Shown: in pieces, positions 33,826-45,767 of the stretch
Numbering within the stretch: position 1 is the first letter of the stretch
Layout: every line of letters starts with the position of its first letter
Origin: Cutaneotrichosporon cavernicola
Lineage: Eukaryota; Basidiomycota; Tremellomycetes; Trichosporonales; Trichosporonaceae
Direction of reading: 5' to 3'
Length of the DNA stretch: 64,000 nt
Assembly (NCBI RefSeq): GCF_030864355.1
Contig: NC_083394.1
Span: 2,294,001 to 2,358,000, forward strand
Program-made: the position numbers and the translations under genes
The notes under the pieces: model-generated
Seen by the model: the letters and a program-made list of their open reading frames with translations, nothing else
What the model was told of the DNA's origin: nothing
The model's database searches: none

Positions 33826-34529
33826 GCGTGCCTGCTGTAGTCACGATAACGATGCGCGTCATTTTGAAATGGGTGCGTGCATTGTTGTCGTGATGACGTT
33901 GGAGGGAGAGAGAGAAGTGCTTGAGAGGGGTGGAGAAAGGAAAAGCAAGCCTGGTCACCGGTGCCTGTCGGTGCGGAGGGAGGGCATGAGATCGGGGGCG
34001 GAAGTTTGTGGCGGTGGGCTTTTGTAGCTTTTGTAGGCGGGTGACGGCCCCGGCCCCTTGAGGGGTTTGCGGAGCGCACGGGCCAGAAGGGAGGAGTGGG
34101 AGGAGTGGTTACGTTAAAGGGGAGAGCGGCGCCAATGCCAATGGCTCAAACCTGAATGACAAGTAGGGAGGGGCAAATGGGGCGAGAACTTTCTCCTCTA
34201 CTTGGAGTGATCACAAAGTAGATTTATCAGTTACTCATAAATAGATTGGTGAGGCATGATTCCAAACATTACCCAAAAGCAAAACAAGCGACGAGCAGAC
34301 TCCGGCATGGTGATGGATTTGCTTGTTGCATTAACAAGAGGGGGGTCTATTTAAAAGGCGTCGTATGCCAAGCTACTCCAAGTCAGGGGTGTATCTATGT
34401 GGTTGTAACCCCCGAGGGCTAGGTGCGGATCCAATTTTGGGTGGCGCTGGTCACCACTGAGCGTCACCCACCATCAGCTCCAACTCAACTCACCCTTCTA
34501 TACATCTACTCTCATCACTACTGCTCGTA
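33826..34529. other. Spacer before F-box-like paralogue B
   Basis: 3' region of the CCDC47-like gene and promoter of paralogue B; AT-rich patch at 34200-34260. No gene or RNA recognised. Confidence 0.45.
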
Positions 34530-35844
34530 ATGTCCGCAGGTCATGGTGAGTTTTCCGCAGCCCCACCGACGCTGGTATCCGTGTGCTCTTATCCATACCT
34601 TGACGTGCCCGACTCGATTCTCGCCCGCCTCAACCCATCGCATCGCTGACACCAGACGAGGCCTTCGCCTCCATCAGGCAACAACTACAGGAGGTATACG
34701 ACATCCTCTCTCTTGTCGAGGAAACGCACCCTCGCAAACACAAGCGCCATTCGCCCACGGCAGTCAAGGGTCGAATCCATTCCATGATCACCGAAATCGA
34801 CGTGTTCTGCACGAGGCCAGCACTTGACGGACCGAGTTTCCCGCACATTTTGGACCGCGTACTCGCCCTTTCCGACTATGAGGGCTTGATGGCACTGAGG
34901 GGCGTTAATAAGGCACTCAACGCCAAGGCCGACGCGCGCCTCTTCGCGCATGTCGCCCTCATCTCTCCCTCCACCTCCACCTCGCTAGTGAACAAGATCA
35001 AGCATCGGGTTGGCATTGCCGTCGGCCCAGGCGGCTTCGTCCTCTGCACACCTGGTTCTGCCCACTTCCTTCCCCATTTCCCGTCCACACCAATCTCGGC
35101 CGAACGCGCGGCTCTCATAAAAGCCGTCGACTACTACGGCCCGCGTCCGTCGCCGCACGTCCAAGAAGCAATTACGGCCCTGCAAGACGTCGAGCTATGG
35201 CGTTCCGAGGCTCCGTTCGCTGCTGATTCTGACCAAGGTGCGCCGGATCTCACCCGAGGCGTGGCCGTGGCAAATTTCCCAATCATTACAAAGGAGGACA
35301 CGACGTTTACGGTCCGCGTCCCGCCGCACACTACGGCGGTCGTGCACCTCACGTGGCCTGACCGGGACATGGGGCGGGACGAGACACCCGTCATTGTCGA
35401 CTTGTTCGCTGCACCGGGCTCTGACGCCTACATTGTTGTGGAGAAACCCGAGGCGGACGCCCAACTCCCTCTCTCCAACCTGCGAGACGAGTTGGGGTTC
35501 TACCTCGGCGCGGGTGTGGCCGAGGCTTTCCCAAGGGGGACGGATGAGCGGCCCCGAGTCACAATCGTCGGACTGGAGGGGCTGTATCCAAACGTGGATG
35601 CGACTACAACAGCGACGTTCACGCAACGCTGTCTACGCCAGCTGGAGAGTTACATCTCGGAGCGGTACGGCGTCGAGGTCAATCAGCATGTTGGGGCGAT
35701 GACACTCGATGAGTGGGAGGACGCGTGGCGGGATCGCGAGTGGGGAAGGTTAGCCATGAACCCCCACCTCGCGTATACGAGTAACGAGGTCGCGCTGAGC
35801 TGTAAGTGGTTTTGAAAGTTGAAGGGCTGACGGCAGTATGGTGA
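34530..35844 (+). CDS. F-box-like orphan protein, paralogue B
   Basis: Coding exons are 34530-34545 (16 nt), 34656-35801 and 35837-35844 (8 nt), giving 389 aa. The N-terminus lacks the long Ser/Pro region of paralogue A and begins with a helix (AFASIRQQLQEVYDILSLVEE). The F-box-like stretch is FPHILDRVLALSDYEGLMAL, followed by VNKALNAKADARLFAHVAL. The family C-domain then follows, with VTIVGLEGLYP and AMTLDEWED. The last intron has GTAAGT, a CTGAC box and CAG, and leads to TA-TGG-TGA; if it is not spliced the frame runs to 35815 and only a few residues change. Function is unknown; an SCF adaptor role is inferred from the weak F-box resemblance only. Confidence 0.72.
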
Positions 35845-36553
35845 TCTAGCATCTCGGGACGATCTGAGAGTTAGAGTTGAGAGTTTGAGAGGGCATTCAA
35901 TTCATTGAGCAGCCGGTCCGTCCGTCTTTACAGTAAACTTTGGCGGAGGACCCCCCGATCCGCTGACACTCATATGCATAGCATTGTACATTATTCTGCT
36001 TCTAGAATGAGGTTGTACCGGCCACCATCCTTTGGGAATGAGGTTGTCACGGGTTGTCACCGTGATACCGTCTGGCGCCATTGTTCTGACGCCACCGCGC
36101 TGTCACCAGCGCCATGGCCGCACCGCCGTCACTGTCACATCCACACTCGACGGTTACATTCACCCTCGGTACACAATGGGCCTCAGATCCCCTTCCAACA
36201 GTCTCCAGACATCAACAGCCTCCAGTCCTCCAGTCATTGTGGTCTGACCTGTTCTAGGTGCCATGCGTCGGCTGCGGCGGAAAGAGGCAGTGTCGCTTCA
36301 ACGACGTTACCACAAATTCGGAAACCGCTTGCGCACGTAGCTTTGTGGTCGCATACAGAAGGCGTGTCTTGAATAATCTCTTCCGATACGGATGAGTGAC
36401 GGAAAGGTATCACTCAAGTCAATGAGGCTGAGAGCACCGTGGGAAACCCCATCACGGACCGTATATCCGGTCCACTTCCGGAACGAAGAGTCCACTAACC
36501 CGCGCCGTCAAAACAATCAACCATAATCAACCACAATCGCATCATGCCCAATC
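35845..36553. other. Spacer before EXO5, with a short uORF
   Basis: No gene recognised. A short upstream ORF (ATG 36544, stop TGA 36568-36570; 8 codons) overlaps the EXO5 start codon in another frame. Confidence 0.45.
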
Positions 36554-38741
36554 ATGCCCGCCACCGATGAAGAGGACGACTACGGCGACGAGCTCGTATA
36601 CGACTCGGGACTCGACGAGACCCTCCGCGCAGCCGAGGCTGTTCCTGACATCGAGGACGTGCCGCTCGCCATCTCACCGTTTGGCGAGTTTCGGCACCGT
36701 GGCAACCTCTCCGTATCTGACCTGGTTGGGCCGGTCTGGTGCGAGGTCCAGTTCGACTAGTGAGCTACTACTATGTGATACCAGCTGACAGCAGTCGTCT
36801 GCGTACCCTTCCTTACCTCCCGGTTAGCCAGCGGCCGACGACCATAATCTCGCCCAAGGGCGCGAGCATCTCTGTCGACCAGGCAAAGGTCGAGGGCAAG
36901 GAGCGTATCCTGAGGCGGGGAGAGGTGGGCATGAGCACGGACATTGTTAACCTTTGACAATTCATAAGCGGCTCGAGCGCGAGATCCATCCCGAAGAGAT
37001 CAAAGTTCAGGCAACGACGAGGGAAGACACATGGGGCCTGAGGTGAGCTTATCTGCCCCACATCAAAGCTGACAGCAGGATGCTGAACATGTTCTCCGCA
37101 CTAGAGGCCTTGCTAACTATCGGCAAGTGCCGCGAACTGCCAGTCGCTGGGTTCGTGGACGACACGTTTGTCCTGGGCATCATTGTGAGCTGCATTGGAA
37201 GGAGCAGCTGACAACAGGACGAAATCACACGCGTACCCATCGTCGAATCGCCAACGAAGGGTCGTCAGACGCGGGCAAAGCGTACAGAGTCCGGGCGTCA
37301 GGCGTCCCTAAACGACTTCTTCGGTGGCAAGCCACTACCCCAACCACAGACCCACCGGCTAATCGTGTCCGACTCAAAGACGCGGACGACCGCCTCAATG
37401 CCGAGGGAAGAGGACACTCTCGCTGGTCGCCTGCAGGTCATGCTCTACAAGGAGCTGATTGACGCCCTCCTCGTGCCGCATGAACCGCGGTTGGTATCTC
37501 CGAAGGCGCGCGTTAAGGTGGAAGAGGGCGAAGCTCAGGTCGAGGTGGAGGCCGATCCGCCACATAAGCCGCCAGAGGCTTACCTTCCCACGTCAAGCGA
37601 GCAAGGTTCAGGGCTGTGGCGCATTTGGGACCATCTGGGGCTCGACACGTCCAGATGGTTCACGGACGAGTTTATCGCACAGACCTGTCCCGTTGTCGAG
37701 AGTAACGAGCTGCGGTTTGGCGTAGCCGAGGGTCGAACTCTAGCCGACTACGCCCAGTCATGGACCCGGTACGTCGCAGCCCTGGGCCTCGGTGCCGGGA
37801 CAGATGAGGGCCGCACAGATACCTCGCTGGAGCTCGTATACCGCCGCGCTGCACCCAAGAGGAAGAAGGAGGCAGCCCGGAAACGGCGCAAGGGAACCAA
37901 AGGCCGGAGGAGAAAAGAGAAGGGCGAGGCTGTCTTGGCTGTGCTTCCCTCTCTGGAAGATGTGGACATTGCCACACTGGATGAGGAGACCCAGGTCCAG
38001 CTCGCTCTGCAACTCAGCATGCAGGACTCAAAGGCCGAGAGAGGTCCGTCGTCCCAGATTCTCAGAGACGCTCGGCTTGTGGAAATTACGTCGTCATCCG
38101 ACGGAAACGAACCTAGCATGACGGTTTATGACCCAGGACACGTCCTTGCGGAGGGTCCCAGGTCCCAGAATATCGAGGCCACATATGACACTGGAGACGA
38201 ACCGCCGTTATCTGAGCCTCCACTGGTAGCTTTGGGAATGGGAAGCCCCAGTTTGGCCGACAGACCTAGTGATGGAGAGTCGCAAGTCGAGCCCTTAGGT
38301 CATCCTCTAGATTCGCCCCCATCGAGCTCTGCCCTGGGCCTTGGGAAACCCACTGTCTCGTGCTCGTGCTCCCAACGCTCGGTCTCGAGCCAGACGAAAT
38401 ACTTCACGTCCGACAGCGAGCAGGAGCGCGAGGACGCAGAGCTGGCGTGGGCTGTCGAGATGAGCTTGGGCACCGGGTCACAGGAGACTGCCGCGCCCTC
38501 CGGAGCAGGGGTCATGTCGCCATCAGAGCGAAAGCCGCGTGCACGGTCACCCTCTCCAGGAACAGCATCGGGGTCTATTATTGGCAAGCACCGCTTCACG
38601 CACGACCGCGCCGCGCTTGGCACACACCTGCGATCCGTACTCCAGTACTGGCGAGGGACTCGGAGGCCACTGGGCGTCAGCACCGCTCAGGTTCGTCGGT
38701 GCCACTGGTGCGAGTTTGAGGAGGGGTGTGAGTGGCGGTGA
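36554..38741 (+). CDS. EXO5: Exonuclease V (EXO5/DEM1), iron-sulfur single-strand DNA exonuclease
   Basis: Single-strand-specific bidirectional exonuclease of the PD-(D/E)XK class that acts in crosslink repair and, in budding yeast, in mitochondria. Coding exons are 36554-36759, 36795-36924, 36969-37042, 37079-37184 and 37218-38741, giving 679 aa. Marks are LSVSDLVGPVWCEVQFDY, YLPVSQRPTT, RLEREIHPEE, ELPVAGFVDD with IIDEI, and SDSKTRTTASMP. Four cysteines at 63, 667, 670 and 676 have the C...CxxC-x5-C spacing that binds the 4Fe-4S cluster. Between the core and the last Cys cluster lies a long insert (about residues 330-630) with a basic Lys/Arg patch and two UIM-like helices near 426-445 and 571-590. 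Human EXO5 is only 373 aa, so the insert is the main oddity. The second intron uses an unusual CATAAG acceptor that drops two residues of the usual HKRLE motif. Confidence 0.92.
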
Positions 38742-38961
38742 GTCGAGGTGTGGAATACGAGTTGTGGAAGTGCTAAATGCAGCCAAACCAAGGCGGGCGA
38801 GGCGCTCGAGCGCTACCGCTCGCAGAGAATGTCATGAGAACGATGAGAGCGTGTCACTTTATCATTCCTATTTGTACAGTACAGTGGTGTATTTTTACAG
38901 TCTGATGTGTGAAGCCATGGAGGTGAGGGGACGTGGAACCCAGTGTCCGTAATGTCCGTTC

Positions 38962-39675
38962 TTACACAAGCGGGGTCCACTGGCACACGCCGCCGTTACA
39001 CACGCCTGCGACGCCGAGGACGTCATCAGCGACGGCCCAGGTGCGCGCAGGATCGGTGAGGGCGCCAGGGAGGACGCGCCAGTTGAGGCCATTCTCCCAT
39101 ACCTTGGTGACAAGGCCCCTGTCGAGTGCAGAGTATATCACGGCTGCCCAGATGAGGAGTGCGAGGGTGGCAAGGTAGAGTGTGAGCCAGTCGTGCTTGG
39201 AGGGCGGCTCAATCTCGCGATCGAGATCGGCGGCGGTGAGGGGCAAAGTCATTGCGAGTGGTGATCGCACGAGCGTCCTAAAACGGTACTTGGCCTCTGG
39301 CCTCGCTTGACCAATGTATGGGTTCGAGTGGTTTATGACCGATGTGGTCTCGGGAACGCTCACGATCTCTTCCTCGACTTGGTGTTGAGTTGCATCGGGG
39401 TCGAGAACCTCCTTTCTAGGAAGAGGAAGGAAGGCGGACCGGGCAGCGTCCTTGAACAGTGGTACGGCTGCGCGGATGTTTGAAAGGACCGTGCGCATCT
39501 CGCTGGTGGTTGGAATACGCGCAAAGCCTTGCTTGGGAGCAGGGGACTTGGAGTTCTTGGAGTTGGTCTGGCCGCGCTCGGCTTCGGAGAGAAACCAAAT
39601 GTCGATACCGAGACGTTCAGGCGAGGGCGCGCGGGGCGCTACCTCGAGGGGTGGAGAGGTTTCGCGGGACGACAT
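38962..39675 (-). CDS. Hypothetical single-pass membrane protein
   Basis: Intron-less frame of 237 aa; no family recognised. Residues 1-150 are hydrophilic and Pro/Ser/Glu-rich. A hydrophobic segment near 173-193 (LYLATLALLIWAAVIYSAL) is a likely membrane anchor, followed by a short domain with two Cys in GVCNGGVCQWTP at the very C-terminus. The small paired Cys after the helix may form a disulfide if that end is lumenal. Codon bias is like that of neighbours and the ATG is in a good context (ACGACATTTTGG on the plus strand read in reverse), so I think it is real. Confidence 0.6.
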   Translation of the reverse strand: MSSRETSPPLEVAPRAPSPERLGIDIWFLSEAERGQTNSKNSKSPAPKQGFARIPTTSEMRTVLSNIRAAVPLFKDAARSAFLPLPRKEVLDPDATQHQVEEEIVSVPETTSVINHSNPYIGQARPEAKYRFRTLVRSPLAMTLPLTAADLDREIEPPSKHDWLTLYLATLALLIWAAVIYSALDRGLVTKVWENGLNWRVLPGALTDPARTWAVADDVLGVAGVCNGGVCQWTPLV

Positions 39676-41306
39676 TTTGGCGAGGTTGGTGGTTGCGACT
39701 GATTATTCACAGGCTTTTTCAAGCTGGAATAATGGTGATGGTATGGAAAGATGACGTCGGCGGCGGGGAATCTGGCGTCTTTGATACACTTTGCGTGAGT
39801 CGCGTCAGGTGGTTCCGAGATCGGGATCGAGGTCGAGGTCGAGGTCAAAGTAGCGAACAAGGTGGGAAGTTCACCTTTCAATTAGTGCATTTATGGACTG
39901 TTGCTTGTTAGACGACGAGCCACACCTCGGTATGTGGTAGTCATCAACAATCTGCTTTTACGGCACCCCTTTGAGAGTGGCTGACCCAGTCCAAGCCATC
40001 AATTGTATTGTAGGTACTCAGAAACCTGAAGATGTCATGTATTATACATGTAATGGATCGTGTATCCACCCATCCTCTACGATTACCCCTTTTTAATACC
40101 AACTGGTGCGTTGGGCCCCCGCCCGCGTAATGTCTGTTGTACCTGTTTCGGCGTCGAGTCGACCAGGACCGGGCCAAATGTCGTGCCGGTGCTCATCGGA
40201 TAGACCGTTGCCATCCATGTCCATCAGCTTGTCTATCAACTGTAGCTGTAGTCATCTTGCCGAGTCTTGGAACATGGTTGCAATCTACTCCGAGTCAACA
40301 GCCGGCACTTGCTGGTTATGCGACCACCCGCCACAGTACCCCGATGGACGGACGCATGGCACGATGGCGCGTAATGCGTAATGTGCCCATGTCCGAGTTG
40401 AGATGCTTGATGCATGCATGGGTTGACGTCACGGTGTATTGCAGCGTCTCACCATCTCACCTTCACATTGGATACACTTGGATACTGTACATGGAACAGA
40501 GCAGTGGGAACAGGACAAGTGGATCTGATTGAGGTACGCGACATGAGAACGGTGGCGAGCGAACCAAACATACATGTAGAACCAAACAAAACAGCCTCGC
40601 TTGGCTTGGTTGGCCGGGTTTCTCCCCGACTGCGATACTTGGATCCCGATGGCAACGACGCAACAACGCGTCGTTGACAACGCGTTATTAGTGGACTACA
40701 ACACGCAGCACGCAGGGCGTGGCTGACTCGAGCTTGTTATGCTGTGTTGTGTTGTGCTGTGTTGTGTTGTGCTGTGTTGTGTTGTGCTGTGTTGTGTTGT
40801 GCACCTGTTGACGGAATTCACTTGACACGATCACTGCCATGTGCTCGTCAAGGGAACACACGTTGTGCGTGACCTTGGAGTGTGTGCTGTCGATGGCCCA
40901 TGCAACAACAACGGCTGACCAACGATCCAACATGGCGGGATCGGCCAAGATCGGCCATAGGCTGAGGTCAAGCTAAAGACTACAGGCGACCCATCGTGTC
41001 GCGAGCTCACTTACTCCAGATGTTTAGATGGCCACAGAGGCTGGTTATGTCGACATAAGCACCTAGCATCTGGCACCCACCACCCAGCTTCACCACCGTC
41101 TCGTGTACGCAATCTCCTGAAGTTTCAAATCAACATTTCACAGGCACAAGAGTACATCACAAAGAGCCATAGATGTCTACTACAACCCCCAACTGCTTCC
41201 CCCTCCTTCTGCCCTTGGTCACGAGTTAAGATGCGATAAGAAAAAAGAGATAATACTGAGTGGTATGGCTGAATCCCCAGCCATAAGAAAAGTGAAATGG
41301 CCCCAA
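39676..41306. other. Intergenic with 15-bp minisatellite
   Basis: Promoter of the small membrane protein on the left and 3' region of the sugar transporter on the right. It holds the tandem repeat at 40741-40800. The open frames inside are repeat-derived or low complexity. No gene seen. Confidence 0.45.
40741..40800. repeat. Minisatellite, four perfect 15-bp units
   Basis: gctgtgttgtgttgt is repeated exactly four times. On the other strand it is a run of ACAACACAACACAGC. Confidence 0.95.
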
Positions 41307-43036
41307 CTAATTGTGGGTCGCCTGGAAGCCGTCCTCGTCGACGACAATGTTCTTGACGCGCTTGGACGCCTTGACGGGGTTGGGCTGCTCGTAGACCCAG
41401 TCGAGTTCCTCGAGGGTGCGGCCCTGCGACTCGACGCCGAAGAAGAACCAACAGGCCGCCTCGACGCAGTCCCAGGCAACAAAGACGAAGATGTACTTGT
41501 ATCCGAGGTTCTGGAGGCCAATGGGGCCAGCAAACTGGTTGATGAAGCCGACGGCGGAGACGATAAAGCCCGAGGCGGCAAGACCCTTGGCACGCATGGT
41601 GGTGGTCAGAGCCTCAACGGGGACGACACCCTGGAGCGGGGTGTAGGTGAACGAGAACAGACAGTTGAAGAGGAAGTAGGCGGCGAGAGCGCCTTGGGCG
41701 ACTGACGTTGAGATGGGCCCGGCACCTTCAAAGCCGGCCTTGTTGACCTGCTTATCGAGGACGGCCGAGAGAGCCGAGTTGATGCCAAGGAGGACGGCAC
41801 AGCCGAGGGTACCCCAAGGAAGGATGAAGCGGCGGGGCATGCGGTCGGTGAGTGTGGCAGCGGTTAGGGCACAAATGGCAGAGATGCACTGGTTAAGGAG
41901 GTTGTAGCCGAGCTGGCCGGCGACCGTGTCGACACCGAGGTTCTTGAAAATGATGGTGTTAAAGTACGCCAGACCGTTACCGGAGAACTGGCCAAAGACG
42001 GAGATCATGAGAACCTGGGCCATGCGCCAGCGGCCACCGTGCGAGAAGAAGAGCGGACGGTAGTCCCACCACACCTTGTCGATCCCGTCGAGGGCAATCG
42101 AGGCCTTCATCTCACGAAGCTCAAACGAGACGAGCGCGTCGTCGGGGTTGCCGTTGCCGTGGTACTTTGTCAGGAAGTCGTGGGCCTCCTCGACGCGGCC
42201 CTGCGCCACGAGGTAGCGTGGCGATTCGGGGACAAATGGCAGGATGGCCATGACGAGGAAGCAAGCAACGGCCTGGAGAATGAGGGGGAGGCGCCACGAC
42301 ATCTGGCCGTTGATAAACGATGTGCCAAAAGTGATGGCCGAGGCGGGAACCGAGCCACCAAACCAGCCACAGTTGTAGATGCCGGTCGCGCGACCACGCC
42401 ACTGGGGTGGGGCAATCTCCATCGAGTACGCGGGCGCCGCGACAGTCATGATCGAAATACCAAAGCCGAGGACAAAGCGACCGACGATGAACTGCTCAAC
42501 ATGGTGCGAGGTGGAGGTGAGGATCATGCCGATGATAATAATCCAGGCGCCGATGAACATGGCCTTGCGGCGGCCAAAGCGGTCCGAAATGGTGGCTGCG
42601 AAAGGCGAGCCCACCATCGAACCGACAGTGTAGAGGGAGAAGATGATGCCAGTGAGCGTGCCGTTGTCCTGGATCTCCTCAAACACGCCACCCTTGTACG
42701 AGCCGAACTGCTTGTTGAATGCAGGCATCGCGAGGATGGCTGATGTCAGCGCGACTCACGACCTAGTCTAGCCTCACCAGTCATGAGTGAGCCATCGTAG
42801 CCATTCGCAAAGGCGCAGCAACAGGCGCAGAACACGCCGAGATAGAGCTTGATGGAGCTCGCGCTCCAGCGCGGGATGTTGGACTGGGCAATGACGGCCT
42901 GGAGCTCATTCTGCGTATCAGCCTCCGTCGTTGCAGCAGGTGGGGGGACGGCACGCACCTCGCTTCCAGACTCGAGGTGCTTGTCGATGTGGTGAAGGTC
43001 GTTCTTCTCCGACTCGGGGTTCTTGATATCGGACAT
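41307..43036 (-). CDS. MFS sugar transporter, lactose permease-like
   Basis: SP-family sugar/H+ symporter. Coding exons are 43036-42778 and 42739-41307, giving 563 aa. The first 60 residues are hydrophilic. Marks are FANGYDGSLMTAILAM at helix 1 (the junction restores it), SDRFGRRKAMF after helix 2, QWRGRATGIYNCGW, PESPRYLVAQGR, VFGQFSGNGLAYF in helix 7, TDRMPRRFILP and GRTLEELDWVYEQPNP at the end. The pattern PESPR plus QFSGNG and the long loop fits the Lac12/cellodextrin branch of fungal carriers; actual sugar is not known. It is not closely similar to the sugar transporter at 3770-5633. Confidence 0.9.
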
Positions 43037-44837
43037 GATAGTGGGTTTCTGTGTACGTCGGGGTTGGAGGTAGGTTGGCTTGGAAGCGGAGTAGGCTGAG
43101 TTGGATGCGAGGTAAGCTAAGCTAGGCTTGAAGGCCGAGGCACTTGGGCTTGATGGAGAGCAGACACCCCGCCCGCCACCTTATAACGTCGTTGACGTCG
43201 AGTTGGGAAACATAGACAAAGGCTGTCGTCGGCCCGCGAGCACGACGGCGCGTGGTGGCCCTAGAGCCCCGCGGTGGCGTCGGAACTCAGTAGCGGCCCA
43301 TTACCGGAAGTTGTTATCCAGCTCTCCGCATGGCCTTGGTGTGAGTGGAGCGGCAACAGGGCAGAAAACCGAAAACGGCCCGAGATGTAGCATAGAGATA
43401 ATGGCCCGAGAATCAGATCCCCGTATTCGTGCCGTGAGAGGTAAGCCGACGAATGTGTCTGGATTCAGCATGGATGCATCGCGCGTGACCTCTTCAATCT
43501 CGAGCGTCATACCGATAGATTGTGTGCTGTGGGGCGCTCGATCAAGAGATGGTGCGGACACATTGCGCGGCGTCAGGCGTCCAGCGTCATGTTCAACTAT
43601 TCCAGCTGAGTGGCAAGTCTGCAGAAAATCCCCCGACGCCTCAACCTCTCAGTGTCTCTGTCCTTGAACATGGGACAAGCAAGGCTTCTAAACTTGTTCC
43701 TTGTAGCTTGACCCTCATGACAGGCTCTCAAGCAGGCACCAGGCATCGCGAGCAGGGTATGGCAGCAGTGGGTGGATGTTTGAGACAAGCGAATCTTCAG
43801 GTGGAAACGGGCCGATTCAAAACGTGCCGATCATCTTATCCCATTCGTCTGAGCCAGACCTCACTTCGGAGATCGACAAGGTTCCTTACCCCAGCTCTCC
43901 ACTCCCCAGTGTAGAGCCCCGGGCAATCGTCTTGCCCATTGCACCGACGTACATCTTGCACTGCGTCCACAGCGGTATGCGAGTCGGCATCTGCCAGTCA
44001 TGAGACGTGGTGTCACATACCACACTCCACATGTGAATCGCGCCGATTAAAGTGGGCCGCTGTCGGGGAGTTGGTTGGATGGCTTCGTCTCGGCAACCAC
44101 CAGCCCAGCTTGTTCCCGATGCCGAGGCGACGACCACGATCAGTGCCAGCTGGCCGAATCCAAAGGGCGGACAAATGGTTGCATTTCTGTCCCAGGTCGG
44201 TCAAGCTGGCCCAAGCTGGGCAGTTGTCTAATGCGTGGGTCTGCGCCACGACTTTGGTGGTCGGCAAGATCCATCAGCTCTGTTAGACGGCTCTTGCGCT
44301 GTGAAGCATTTGTAAGGTGTGATCTAGGCTGTTATCGGCCTCGGGGTGCGCGTCATCTGCCTTGGCTTGTGGAAGCTGAGGAAGAAGACATGGAACAACC
44401 TCATCAGTTCATCAGCTTACCAGAGGCCAAGGCAACATGGGAGGGTCACGTGTACCACGTTGTGGCCTGATTCCTTTGTCTATCGCGGACAGTAAGAAAA
44501 TCTCCGAAATTTGACAGAGTGCCACATTTCGATCTGGAGGATTTTCCCGTGAAGCCGGGTGGGAGACCAACTTTGCTTCCGCCAAACGGCTGGTTGCAGG
44601 CCTGGTGAGTGGTGACTTCGACGTCCGACTTGGCCCTATCCCTCAACACCCCCCCAAAAGTGCGTACTCGCGACGACCGACAGCGACGACGAAAGTGTGC
44701 TGACCACCCGCTCTACCGCGACTATTCGCGATCTCGATTCCCGCGTTTCTCCCATCTCCCCATCTTCGACCGTGCCCCTCGTACGCCAATTTCGTCCAAC
44801 TTTCGCAACTGTTGTCGCGCGCGCTTTCCCAATCCAG
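43037..44837. other. Divergent spacer sugar transporter/RPL16
   Basis: About 1.8 kb. I see no convincing gene; the frames are short and without family marks. The last 200 bases are pyrimidine-rich with seven C at about 44648-44654, as in leaders of highly expressed genes. Confidence 0.45.
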
Positions 44838-45767
44838 ATGTCGTCGTTCTCGTCTCAGCCCATCGTCATCGACGGCAAGGGCCACCTTCTCGGCCGCCTC
44901 GCTTCGACCATCGCCAAGCAGGTGGGTATCTGCGGCTCCAAGCGGAGGGGGAAGGATTTTGGATGAGGGAGAGGGAGAGGGAAGCTCCGTTCAAGGACGA
45001 GGCGACGGAGATGATCTGCTGCACGGGCATGCGCACGCGCAGTGTGAAGACCCAGTGCTACTCCACGCAGTCTGCGAACAAGTGTCGCGGGACTGGGTCT
45101 GTTGGCAGATTCTCTCGCAGGCGTCAGATGCTCGGTCAGGCGACCTAGGAGGAGCAACTTTTCCCGTTCCCGTCTTGCATCAGCGTGCTAACGCTCCAGG
45201 CGCTCTCCGGCCAGAAGGTCTCGGTCGTCCGCTGCGAGGAGATCAACGTCTCGGGCTCGTTCTTCCGCAACAAGCTCAAGTACCACGCGTACCTTAACAA
45301 GCGCCACATTGTCAACCCCAAGAAGTCGGGTCCCTTCCACTTCCGCGCTCCCTCGCGCATCCTCTTCAAGGCTGTCCGTGGCATGATTCCCCACAAGACT
45401 GCCCGTGGTGCCGCTGCCATCCGCCGCATCTCGCTCTACGAGGGTGTCCCCCCCGCCCAGGACAAGGTCAAGAAGATGGTTGTCCCCTCTGCGCTCCGCG
45501 TCCTCCGCCTCAAGCCCGGCCGCAAGTACGCTACCCTTAAGCGTATCTCGCACGAGGTCGGCTGGGGCTACAAGGACGTTGTTGACCGTCTTGAGGAGAA
45601 GCGGAAGGTCAAGGGCCAGGCGTACTTCGAGCGCAAGGTGAGTAGATCTTGAGCAAATGGACAGCGGGACATGTGCTGACGTCTCGCAGGAGGCTGCTCG
45701 CAAGCTCCGTGTCAAGGCCGCTGCCAACGTTCCCCAGAACGAGACTCTCGCCAAGTTCGGCTACTAA
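44838..45767 (+). CDS. RPL16: 60S ribosomal protein L16 (uL13, L13a)
   Basis: Structural protein of the large ribosomal subunit. Coding exons are 44838-44921, 45200-45637 and 45690-45767, giving 199 aa, the normal size. Marks are [55 protein letters not shown] and the end LAKFGY. No ATG lies in frame upstream, so 44838 is firm. The first intron (278 nt) is long for this genome. In animals the orthologous gene carries box C/D snoRNAs in introns. I looked for C and D boxes here and found no clear pair. Confidence 0.96.

Noticed and set aside
40688..40948. Minus-strand frame over the 15-bp minisatellite
   Set aside because: Open only because the repeat unit is a multiple of three; repeats of a few residues and no context.
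42039..42743. 234-codon plus-strand frame opposite the sugar transporter
   Set aside because: Shadow frame; composition is the complement of membrane-helix codons.
44922..45199. Box C/D snoRNA in the long RPL16 intron
   Set aside because: Animal orthologues host snoRNAs, but I could not find a matching C box (RUGAUGA) and D box (CUGA) pair with terminal stem.
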